Assembly: GCA_964401385.1 (NCBI GenBank)
Contig: CAYNYF010000006.1
Location: 1-64,000, forward strand
Origin: CAYNYF01 sp964401385
GTDB lineage: Bacteria; Planctomycetota; Phycisphaerae; SM23-33
Length of the DNA: 64,000 nt
Direction of reading: 5' to 3'
Shown here: in pieces, positions 57,404 through 64,000 of the stretch
How the letters are laid out: each line of letters opens with the position of its first letter
Numbering within the stretch: the stretch's first letter is position 1
The notes under the pieces: generated by a model
The model's input: only the letters and a program-made list of their open reading frames with translations
The model's database searches: none
What the model was told of the DNA's origin: nothing
Translations under genes and position numbers: made by a program

Positions 57404-58276
57404 ATGAGCGAGTCATCTTCACAGTTCGAGATCTACGACAAGGATTTCCGAAAGATCGTGGCCGCGGGCTCGGTTTTGGCCGAGATCGCCTCCGGGATGG
57501 AGTTCACCGAGGGGCCGGTGTGGGTCGAGCGGGAAGGGCGGCTGATCTTCAGCGACATCCCGGCCGACGAGATGAAGGCCTGGTCGCCGGAGGGGCTGGA
57601 GACCTTCCGCAAGCCCAGCGGCCACGCCAACGGCAACACCCTCGACCGCCGGGGGCGGCTGATTACCTGCGAGCACGGCAACCGCCGCGTCAGCCGCACG
57701 GAAGGCGACGGCAAGGTCGTCACGCTGGCCGACAGCTTCAACGGCAAGCCGCTCAACAGCCCCAACGACGTGGTGGTCAAGTCCGACGGCACGATCTGGT
57801 TCACCGACCCGCCGTACGGCATCTCACCCGAGCAGATCGCCCAGCCGCACAACTATGTGTTCCGGCTGGACGGCGGCGGCCTGACGCCGGTGGCCGATGA
57901 TTTCGACCGGCCGAATGGGCTGTGCTTCAGCCCCGACGAAAAGCTGCTGTACGTCGCCGACAGCTCCGACCGCAAGCACATCCGCATGTTCGAGGTCGCC
58001 GGCGACAACACCCTCCGCGGCGGGGCGGTGCTGGCGACGATCGACCCCGGCGTGCCCGACGGCATCCGCGTGGACATGCGCGGCCGGCTCTACAGCACCG
58101 CCGGCGACGGCGTCTGGGCGATCACGCCCGAGGGGGTCCTGCTGGGCAAGATTCTTCTCCCCCAGACGCCGGCGAACTGCACCTTCGGGGGTCCCGACCG
58201 GCGGACGCTGTACATCACCGCCCGGCACAGCGTCTACGCCATCGAGCTTACCGCGACCGGCGCCCAGCGCCCCTGA
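57404..58276 (+). CDS. SMP-30/gluconolactonase-like beta-propeller hydrolase
   Basis: A 290-residue lactonase-like propeller. Metal-binding residues are suggested by F-T-E-G-P-V-W (Glu near residue 36), P-L-N-S-P-N-D-V-V (Asn/Asp near 122) and D-R-P-N-G-L-C-F-S-P-D-E (near 166). These enzymes open aldonolactones to aldonates. With the dehydratase and SDR it would form a route lactone to acid to keto-deoxy acid. It begins 39 bases after the dehydratase stop, so one transcript is likely. Confidence 0.93.
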   Translation: MSESSSQFEIYDKDFRKIVAAGSVLAEIASGMEFTEGPVWVEREGRLIFSDIPADEMKAWSPEGLETFRKPSGHANGNTLDRRGRLITCEHGNRRVSRTEGDGKVVTLADSFNGKPLNSPNDVVVKSDGTIWFTDPPYGISPEQIAQPHNYVFRLDGGGLTPVADDFDRPNGLCFSPDEKLLYVADSSDRKHIRMFEVAGDNTLRGGAVLATIDPGVPDGIRVDMRGRLYSTAGDGVWAITPEGVLLGKILLPQTPANCTFGGPDRRTLYITARHSVYAIELTATGAQRP

Positions 58277-58550
58277 GCGGGTGCGATGCACGATTGTGGC
58301 AGGATGCCAATCGCCTGCGCCTTCAGCCCTTGTCCTTACGCACATCTTTCGGCGTCGGACAGTTGCTTGCCGGCCTTGACGCAGGGGCTCGGTCCCGTGG
58401 GGACCGCCGACAGTAGCCCAGCAATTCATTGCTGGGCAAGAGCGTGCAACCGGAACCCCAGTCCCTTGGGGACGGCTGACCGTCTTGGCCCGCGCACAGC
58501 TTCAACCGTCCCTACGGGACTCGCCCCTCGAGGCGCTGGGCGGTTCCCAG

Positions 58551-58800
58551 CGATGAATCGCTGGGCTATTCTCACAAGTCCCTTCAGGGACAGGTTCCCA
58601 CCGATNNNNNNNNNNNNNNNNNNNNNNNNNNNNNNNNNNNNNNNNNNNNNNNNNNNNNNNNNNNNNNNNNNNNNNNNNNNNNNNNNNNNNNNNNNNNNNN
58701 NNNNNCGATGAATCGCTGGGCTATTCTCACAAGTCCCTTCAGGGACAGGTTCCCACCGATAAATCGCTGGGCTATTTTCACAGATCCCTTCAGGACCAGG
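58551..58800. repeat. 51-bp tandem repeat interrupted by an assembly gap
   Basis: Units at 58551-58601 and 58706-58756 are identical and begin CGATGAATCGCTGGG; a degenerate third unit starts at 58757 (CGATAAATCG). Each has two small palindromes, AGCGAT/ATCGCT and GTCCC-TTCA-GGGAC. The gap starts 4 bases into the next unit, so the true copy number is unknown. Confidence 0.9.
58606..58705. other. Assembly gap (100 N) inside a tandem repeat
   Basis: Exactly 100 N, placed within the 51-bp repeat. Repeat collapse is the likely cause. Confidence 1.
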
Positions 58801-59057
58801 ACGTACGCCCAGCCTTGGACTCCGGGAGATGTGGGTAAGGACAAGGGCTTCAGCCGTGGCCTACAGCCCGCGCCTCGACTATCCTTCATCGCACCTCCCT
58901 GACCGCCTGGCCGGGAGGGCAAGCAGGCAGGCGCTTGCAAGATGCTCCCTGTTGCCTTAAGGAAGCATACAGCGGCGGCGGTTCGGGCCGCCCGGAGACG
59001 GAGGGCGCGGACGCCGAGGTCGGATAAGAGGCCCTCAGCGCGGGAGGTGGTGAGCCG

Positions 59058-59570
59058 ATGGAACTGTACGAGGCAATCAGGAATCGCTACAGCGTGCGGG
59101 CGTATCAGGACAAGCCCGTCGAGCAGGACAAGCTGGATCGGGTTCTCGACGCCGCCCGGCTGGCACCTTCCGGCTCCAACGGCCAGCCGTGGAAGTTCGT
59201 TCTCGTCCGCGACGCCAAGACGCGCCAGAAACTCATCGCCGCCTGCCGCGACCAGAAGTTCGTCGGGCAGGCCCCGGTGGTGATCGCCGGCGTGGGGCTC
59301 GCGCCCGACCGGACCATGTCCTGCGACGTCCCGGGCGACCCGGTGGACGTGGCCATCGCCATGGAGCACATCGCCCTGGCCGCCACCGCCGAGGGCCTGG
59401 GAACCTGCTGGATCGGGGCGTTTCACCAGGACCAGGTCCGGCAGGTGCTGGGCATCGGCGAGGACGCCAAGGTCATCGAGGTGATGGCGCTGGGCTACCC
59501 GGCCGACAAGCTCCGGCCCAAGGACCGCAAGTCGCTGGACGAAATCGTCTGTTATGAGAAGTACCAGTAG
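59058..59570 (+). CDS. Nitroreductase family protein
   Basis: A 170-residue FMN-dependent oxidoreductase. Typical features are I-x-N-R-Y-S-V-R-A-Y near the start, L-A-P-S-G-S-N-G-Q-P-W (FMN binding), and A-M-E-H-I-A-L-A-A-T-A-E-G-L-G-T-C-W-I-G, followed by M-A-L-G-Y-P-A-D. GGGAGG precedes ATG. Small nitroreductases reduce flavins, nitro compounds or quinones; the substrate is unknown. Followed by the Gfo/Idh/MocA gene after 83 bases. Confidence 0.94.
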   Translation: MELYEAIRNRYSVRAYQDKPVEQDKLDRVLDAARLAPSGSNGQPWKFVLVRDAKTRQKLIAACRDQKFVGQAPVVIAGVGLAPDRTMSCDVPGDPVDVAIAMEHIALAATAEGLGTCWIGAFHQDQVRQVLGIGEDAKVIEVMALGYPADKLRPKDRKSLDEIVCYEKYQ

Positions 59571-59653
59571 CGGCCCGGGCCGGCCGCGGCAAGCCCGGCC
59601 CGCGCGGGAGGCCTGGAGGCTTTCCGTGCCGCCGGTTTTGGAAGGAGTTTTCC

Positions 59654-60814
59654 GTGGACAAGATGCGTCTGGGCATGATTGGAACCGGGGGCAGGGGGAC
59701 CATGTACAAGCTGTGGATGAAGTGCGAGCGGGCGGAGGTGGTGGCCGGGGCGGACACCGCGCCGGCCGCGCGCGAGGCCTTTGCCGCAGACTTGCCCAAG
59801 GCCTTCGTCGCCGACGATTACCGCCGCGTGCTGGACCGCAAGGACGTCGACGCCGTCGCCGTCTGCACGCCCGACTGGCTCCACCGCGAGCACGCCGTCG
59901 CCGCCCTCCAGGCCGGCAAGCACCTGTTCTGTGAAAAGCCGCTGGCGATCACCATCGAGGACTGCGACGAGATCCTCCGCGCCTGGCAGAAGGCCGGCAC
60001 CCGGATGATGATCGGCTTCAACATGCGCTACGCGTTCTTCGTGCTGAAGATGAAGGAGCTGATCGACGCCGGCGCCATCGGCCGGATCCAGACCGCCTGG
60101 ACGCGGCACTTCGTCGGCTGGGGAGGCAGGTTCTACTACCACGACTGGCACGCCAACAGCAAGAACACCACCGCCCTGCTGCTGCAGAAGGGCAGCCACG
60201 ACATCGACGTGATGCACTGGCTGTGCGGCTCGCACACGGTGCGGACGGCGGCGTTCGGGCGGCTGATGCACTACGGCGGCGACAAGCCCAACGACCTGCG
60301 CTGCCGCGACTGCGAGATTGCCCCCATGTGCATCGAGAACGCCGAGCGCTGGCACGGCCGCGACGACCTGTGCGCCTTCCGCAAGGAGGTGGACGTCGAG
60401 GACGTCTCGGTCATGATCATGCAGTTCGCCAACGGGGTGCAGGCCGCCTACCAGGAGTGCCACTTCAGCCCCGACTACGAGCGCAACTACACTTTCATCG
60501 GCACCGAGGGGCGGATCGAGTCCGACGAGCCCGAGGGCAAGGTGTATCTCTTCCGCCGCATCCCCGGCAAGAACAACACCACGCCGGAGGTCTTCGAATG
60601 CGCGTCGCGTTTCGGCGGGCACGGCGGGGCCGACCCGCAGATAGCGCAGGACTTCGTCGACGTGGTCCTCGACGGCGTGGAGCCCAGAGCCACCGCCGTG
60701 GCCGGGCGGCGCTCCGTGGCCGCGGGCGTCTGCGCCACCGGCAGCATGCGCAACGGCGGCGTGCCGGTGGACGTGCCGCCGCTGCCGGCGGACCTCAAAG
60801 GCCTGGAGGGGTGA
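59654..60814 (+). CDS. Gfo/Idh/MocA family NAD(P)-dependent oxidoreductase
   Basis: A 386-residue enzyme; GGAAGGAG precedes the GTG start. Rossmann fold M-I-G-T-G-G-R-G-T-M and C-E-K-P (about 93-96) are intact, as is the K-G-S-H-D-I-D segment. An extra Cys-containing insert, L-R-C-R-D-C-E-I-A-P-M-C near residue 217, is unusual and might bind zinc or an iron-sulfur centre; such inserts occur in some planctomycete members. Different from the enzyme at 6715. Ten bases before hemC. Confidence 0.93.
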   Translation: MDKMRLGMIGTGGRGTMYKLWMKCERAEVVAGADTAPAAREAFAADLPKAFVADDYRRVLDRKDVDAVAVCTPDWLHREHAVAALQAGKHLFCEKPLAITIEDCDEILRAWQKAGTRMMIGFNMRYAFFVLKMKELIDAGAIGRIQTAWTRHFVGWGGRFYYHDWHANSKNTTALLLQKGSHDIDVMHWLCGSHTVRTAAFGRLMHYGGDKPNDLRCRDCEIAPMCIENAERWHGRDDLCAFRKEVDVEDVSVMIMQFANGVQAAYQECHFSPDYERNYTFIGTEGRIESDEPEGKVYLFRRIPGKNNTTPEVFECASRFGGHGGADPQIAQDFVDVVLDGVEPRATAVAGRRSVAAGVCATGSMRNGGVPVDVPPLPADLKGLEG

Positions 60815-60824
60815 GGAGTCGCGC

Positions 60825-61742
60825 GTGCGATTCGGCCCGGACCGGGCAACCCCGCTGCGGATCGCGACCAGGTCCAGCCGCCTGGCGATGGCGCAGGCCC
60901 GCCTGGTCGGCGATGCGCTGCCGGTGGCGGTCGAGCTGGTGTGCATTTCCACCCGCGGCGACCGGGCGAGGGGAACCCTCAGCGAGATCGGCGGCAAGGG
61001 CCTGTTCACGGCCGAGCTGGAGGCGGCGCTGCGGCGGGGCGAGGTGCAACTGGCCGTTCACTCCGCCAAGGACCTGCCGGCCGAGATGAGCGAGGGAACG
61101 ATCATCGCCGCCGTCCCCGGCCGGGAAGACGCCCGCGACGCGGTGGTCAGCGCCGACGGGGCGCCGCTGGCGGACTTGCCGCGGGATGCTCGCGTCGGCA
61201 CTTCCAGCCTCCGCCGGGCCGCCCAGGCGCTGGCGATTCGTCCGGACCTGAAGCTTTGCCCGCTGCGGGGCAACGTGGAAACCCGCGTGCGCAAGCTGCG
61301 CGAGGGCGAATGCGAGGCGGTGATCCTGGCGATGGCGGGGCTGAACCGGCTTGGGCTGAGCGGGCAGTTGGCCGGGCGCCTCCGCCCGCTGCCGGTCGAG
61401 CAGTTCGTGCCCGCCGCCGGCCAGGGCGCGCTGGCGGTGGAATGCCTGGCGGCCGATCGGGCCACGCGAGAGGTCCTCTCGGCCGTCAACGATGCCCAGG
61501 CGGCCGCGGCCGTGTCGGCCGAGCGCGAGGTCGTCCGTCGCCTGGGAGCGACCTGCCGCTCGGCCGTGGGAGTGCATGTTTGGCCGGAAGGGCCCGACTG
61601 GCGCGGCGTGGCGATCGCGGCCGATGCCGGCGGCGAGAGAATCGTTCGCGCGGAAGCCCGCTCCGCCACGGCGGGGGAGGTCGCCGACGACCTCCACGCC
61701 CGGCTGACCGACGCCGGCGCCGCGGAGGTGCTCGCCCGGTGA
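60825..61742 (+). CDS. hemC: Porphobilinogen deaminase (hydroxymethylbilane synthase)
   Basis: A 305-residue tetrapyrrole enzyme that links four porphobilinogen molecules. R-I-A-T-R-S-S-R-L-A-M-A-Q, H-S-A-K-D-L-P and the dipyrromethane-binding Cys244 in G-A-T-C-R-S-A-V-G are present. R-G-N-V-E-T-R and A-G-Q-G-A-L-A-V-E-C complete the pocket. GTG start follows GGAG. No other hem gene is nearby. Confidence 0.96.
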   Translation: MRFGPDRATPLRIATRSSRLAMAQARLVGDALPVAVELVCISTRGDRARGTLSEIGGKGLFTAELEAALRRGEVQLAVHSAKDLPAEMSEGTIIAAVPGREDARDAVVSADGAPLADLPRDARVGTSSLRRAAQALAIRPDLKLCPLRGNVETRVRKLREGECEAVILAMAGLNRLGLSGQLAGRLRPLPVEQFVPAAGQGALAVECLAADRATREVLSAVNDAQAAAAVSAEREVVRRLGATCRSAVGVHVWPEGPDWRGVAIAADAGGERIVRAEARSATAGEVADDLHARLTDAGAAEVLAR

Positions 61743-61840
61743 AGCCGCCCGGCTCGACCCAGCCGCCAACCGGCGGCTTTCACGGAGACGCCGGGAACCG
61801 TACCATGTTCCCGGACGTCTGAAAGCAAAAGGAAACGCCC

Positions 61841-62650
61841 GTGTTGAAGCGCATTCTGCTGGTCCTGGCGTTGCTGGTGGTGCTGGTGGTGATTGCCGTC
61901 GTCGTGGCCTGGATTTACATCGACCACCTGGCGACCGCGGCCCTGACCGGCGGCATCAAGCACCTTGGCGAGGTCGACTGCACGATCCGCCACACCAGCG
62001 TCTCGCTGCTCAGCGGCCGCATCCGCATCGACGACCTGGTGATCAAGAACCCCAAAGGCTTCGCCGACGGGGACATGTTCGCGGTCAAGCGGGCCAAGCT
62101 GAAGGTGCGGCTCGGCTCGCTGTGGAATCAGCCCGTTCACGTCCATCGCCTGGAGGTGACGGCGCCGGTGGTCAACGTGCAGGCCGGCCCCGGCGGCGCC
62201 AACGTGCGCGTGTTCATGGAAAACGTCCGCCGCAAGCTGCCGACCGAGCCGGAAAAGCCGCCCACCCGGATGGTCATCGACAAGCTGGTGATCGAGCAGG
62301 CGACCGTGCGAATCGGCAGCGGCGTCACCGGCCGGGAGCTGGTCGAGGTCGCCCTGCCGGGGCCGATCGAGCTGACCGGAATCCGCGGCAAGGACGACAA
62401 GGGCGTCACCTCCGGGGAGCTGGCGGCGATCATTCTGCTCGACCTGGTATACCGGGGCACGTTGAAGGGCAACGTCGACTTCACCACTCTGCTGCCCCCG
62501 GAGCTGATTCAGGGGCTGCGAACGGTGTTGATCACGACCACGTCGGTTCTGAACGGCACGACGGACATTTTCACGGCCCCCATGGAGACGATCTTCAAAT
62601 CGATTCTTTCGCCTCGGAAGAAGCCGCCGGCTCGGCCGGACACGCCGTGA
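61841..62650 (+). CDS. AsmA-like inner-membrane-anchored protein
   Basis: A 269-residue protein. A signal anchor (residues 4-26, Leu/Val-rich) is followed by a segment I-R-H-T-S-V-S-L-L-S-G-R-I-R-I-D-D-L-V-I-K-N-P-K-G-F like the N-terminal AsmA/DUF748 repeat (L-x-G-x-I-x-I-x-x-L-x-I). The remainder is beta-rich, with a helical end. AsmA-like proteins bridge membranes and move phospholipid. Shorter than AsmA itself. GTG start after AAGGAAA. Confidence 0.75.
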   Translation: MLKRILLVLALLVVLVVIAVVVAWIYIDHLATAALTGGIKHLGEVDCTIRHTSVSLLSGRIRIDDLVIKNPKGFADGDMFAVKRAKLKVRLGSLWNQPVHVHRLEVTAPVVNVQAGPGGANVRVFMENVRRKLPTEPEKPPTRMVIDKLVIEQATVRIGSGVTGRELVEVALPGPIELTGIRGKDDKGVTSGELAAIILLDLVYRGTLKGNVDFTTLLPPELIQGLRTVLITTTSVLNGTTDIFTAPMETIFKSILSPRKKPPARPDTP

Positions 62651-62714
62651 GTGCCTTCGCCGGCGGGCGGGCCGGGCGGCCTCGGCCGGGGCCGGCGCTG
62701 GAATCTAACAGGAT

Positions 62715-63575
62715 ATGTTCAGCGACGTTCTAACCGCCGCTTGGTCCCTGTTGAGCCCGTGCCGTCTCTGCCCGCGCGAGTGCCGGGCGGAGCGGGCGAA
62801 GGGGCAGAACGGTTTCTGCCGTACGGGCCTCCGGCCGAAGGTGACCTCGGCCGGGGCGCATTTCGGCGAGGAGTCGGTGCTGGTCGGCCCCGGCGGCAGC
62901 GGCACCATCTTTTTCCAGCGCTGCAACCTCGACTGCGTCTTCTGTCAGAACTTCGACATCTCCCACGCCGACGGGGGAGTGGAGACGTCGGGCGAACAGC
63001 TCGCCGCCCTCATGCTCCAGCTCGAGCGGCGCAAGTGCAGCAACGTCAATCTGGTCACGCCCACGCACGTGGCCCCGCAGATCATGGAGGCCATCCTGCT
63101 GGCGCGGCGGCAGGGCCTCTCGGTGCCGATCGTCTACAACTGCGGGGGGTACGAATCGGTGGAAATGCTCGCCCTGCTGGAAGGGCTGATCGAGATCTAC
63201 ATGCCGGACTTCAAGTACGCCAGCGCCCGGGCCGGCCGGAAGTACTCCGGCGTGAGCGACTACCCGCGGGTGGCGCGCGCGGCGCTGGCGGAGATGTACC
63301 GCCAGGTAGGTCCCTTACAGGTGGACGATCGCGGCCTGGCCGTCCGCGGGCTTCTGGTCCGCCACCTGGTGATGCCGGCCGACGTCGCCGACAGCGAGAA
63401 GGCCATCGACATGGTGGCCGATACCGCCCCCGGATGCGCCATCAACGTGATGGGGCAGTACCGCCCCTCCTTCCGGGCCGGCGAGTTTCCCCGATTGCTG
63501 GCGATGCCGAAGGGCCGGGAAATTCAGCGGCTGCGGGAGCACGCCCGCGCGCGCGGGCTGGTGCGGGTCAACTAA
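62715..63575 (+). CDS. PflX-type radical SAM protein
   Basis: A 286-residue radical SAM enzyme. The cluster motif C-N-L-D-C-V-F-C (Cys70, 74, 77) is CxxxCxxC. An N-terminal Cys set (C16, C19, C23, C35) could hold a second cluster. Sequence pattern C-x-L-C-P-R-x-C-x-A-x-R and Y-N-x-G-G-Y-E fit the COG1313 (PflX) group, whose reaction is not established. ATG 62715 is 65 bases after the AsmA-like gene. Confidence 0.9.
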   Translation: MFSDVLTAAWSLLSPCRLCPRECRAERAKGQNGFCRTGLRPKVTSAGAHFGEESVLVGPGGSGTIFFQRCNLDCVFCQNFDISHADGGVETSGEQLAALMLQLERRKCSNVNLVTPTHVAPQIMEAILLARRQGLSVPIVYNCGGYESVEMLALLEGLIEIYMPDFKYASARAGRKYSGVSDYPRVARAALAEMYRQVGPLQVDDRGLAVRGLLVRHLVMPADVADSEKAIDMVADTAPGCAINVMGQYRPSFRAGEFPRLLAMPKGREIQRLREHARARGLVRVN

Positions 63576-63836
63576 GCCGACCGCAGCAATATTTGAACAC
63601 TGGACCTGTCCGCGGTCTGTACGCATCCCAACGAATGAGTCCACGAATTACACGAATTCGCACGAATTGCACAAATTAAACAGTCTCTGCTCAAGAAAAG
63701 CAGGTCATTCGTGGAATTCGCCGTAATTGGTGTAATTCGTGGTCTCCCGCCCCGGCGGGGCGGACGCATCCTCGCCTGGTCACGCTCTGCCTGCCCACCT
63801 CTGCTAGGCAGGCGGGCAAACATTCCTGTGACCGGC
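63576..63836. repeat. Inverted AATTCGTG-rich repeat region
   Basis: From 63640 a near-periodic CACGAATTAC/CACGAATTCG/CACGAATTGC stretch is followed, after a C/T-rich loop, by its imperfect complement (about 63708-63752: TTCGTGGAATTCG...GTAATTCGTGG). The arms CCACGAATTACAC and GTGTAATTCGTGG are perfectly complementary. No gene seen. Confidence 0.75.
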
Positions 63837-64000
63837 TTAGACGTCCTCGTCCGACAGGTCGTAGTCGCTTTCCACGCGCAGGGCGGCGATCAGCTTATCG
63901 ACCTGGCCGGCCAGGGCCCCGTAGCGGGCGGCCCGCTCGTCGCCGTTGCTGGAGATGGACTGGGCGACGTCCGTCAGCCGAGCCTGTAGGCGAACCAGCC
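63837..64000 (-). CDS. Partial hypothetical protein (C-terminal end)
   Basis: The last 53 codons of a minus-strand gene that continues past the window. The end is helical and heptad-like (L-x-x-R-L-x-x-V-A-x-S-I...Q-V-D-K-L-I-A-A-L-R-V) with an acidic tail S-D-Y-D-L-S-D-E-D-V. Too little to assign; the coiled-coil look suggests a short helical protein or a C-terminal dimer tail. Confidence 0.5.
   Translation of the reverse strand, partial: LVRLQARLTDVAQSISSNGDERAARYGALAGQVDKLIAALRVESDYDLSDEDV

Larger units (their letters stand above)
58277..59057. other. Gene-free region dominated by repeats and an assembly gap
   Basis: Palindromes CCCAGCAATTCATTGCTGGG (58417-58436) and GTCCC/GGGAC hairpins, then the 51-bp tandem repeat. 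ORFs here translate the repeats. Confidence 0.8.

Noticed and set aside
1..64000. tRNA or rRNA genes
   Set aside because: No GGTTCGAATC-type T-loop with cloverleaf partners and no rRNA segments were noticed. A tRNAscan-SE/Infernal run would be decisive.

Overview
The window is a high-GC bacterial scaffold, most likely from a metagenome or draft assembly because it has two exactly 100-N gaps (6594-6693 and 58606-58705). The lineage looks like Planctomycetota, probably Phycisphaerae-like. Supporting signs are a giant secreted protein with the LEPRxLL N-terminal motif, PEP-CTERM proteins, a pseudopilin-like H-x-DG tail on an anti-sigma-like protein, two Cys-type sulfatases, several Gfo/Idh/MocA oxidoreductases, FG-GAP and PQQ propeller proteins, and abundant intergenic repeats. 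Taxonomy is inferred from gene content only.

Layout. 1-345: right end of an IS110-like element. 0.4-9.3 kb: sigma-54 activator, ECF sigma factor with overlapping anti-sigma-like gene, a membrane protein overlapping aroB, a PLD-type protein, an oxidoreductase and a sulfatase. 9.4-19.7 kb: a 160-bp inverted-repeat element and a ~3380-residue surface protein ending in a metzincin-like protease. 20.6-23.2 kb: two tandem PEP-CTERM transcription units, each with a consensus promoter, a ~218-nt structured leader holding a tiny upstream ORF, and a strong terminator. 23.3-35.6 kb: minus-strand genes in close succession (lipoate ligase-like, nucleoside hydrolase, FG-GAP, Tat phosphoesterase, EamA transporter, PQQ propeller, PEP-synthase-like phosphotransferase, EMC3-like membrane protein).

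35.7-39.3 kb is an accessory island: an AlbA_2/Schlafen-like gene, a small operon (YodC-like, DUF6953-like, HEPN-like), and 1.4 kb of short-period tandem arrays (7, 8 and 10 bp, plus a ~125-bp unit) before a second sulfatase. 40.8-49.3 kb is core-like: two membrane/secreted proteins, rpoN, a secreted unknown, then recR, ybaB, dnaX and the SRP RNA in the order known from Bacillus. 49.4-52.5 kb is a second accessory island with small lipoprotein and membrane genes, a RelE/ParE-like toxin and a convergent Phd/YefM antitoxin with its own promoter and operator.

52.6-63.6 kb: an unknown 817-residue protein, then a sugar-acid catabolic set (SDR, ManD-like dehydratase, SMP-30 lactonase), a 51-bp tandem repeat spanning an assembly gap, a nitroreductase, a Gfo/Idh/MocA oxidoreductase, hemC, an AsmA-like protein and a PflX-type radical SAM enzyme. 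The window ends in a partial minus-strand gene.

Links between genes: the sigma-54 activator (417) and rpoN (43170) belong to one regulatory mode. The sulfatases, oxidoreductases, dehydratase and lactonase fit degradation of sulfated or acidic polysaccharide. The most unusual material is non-coding: the PEP-CTERM leader, a hairpin-plus-ribosome-site module repeated before three unrelated small genes, the short-period arrays, and repeats that supply the TAG stop codons of neighbouring genes.
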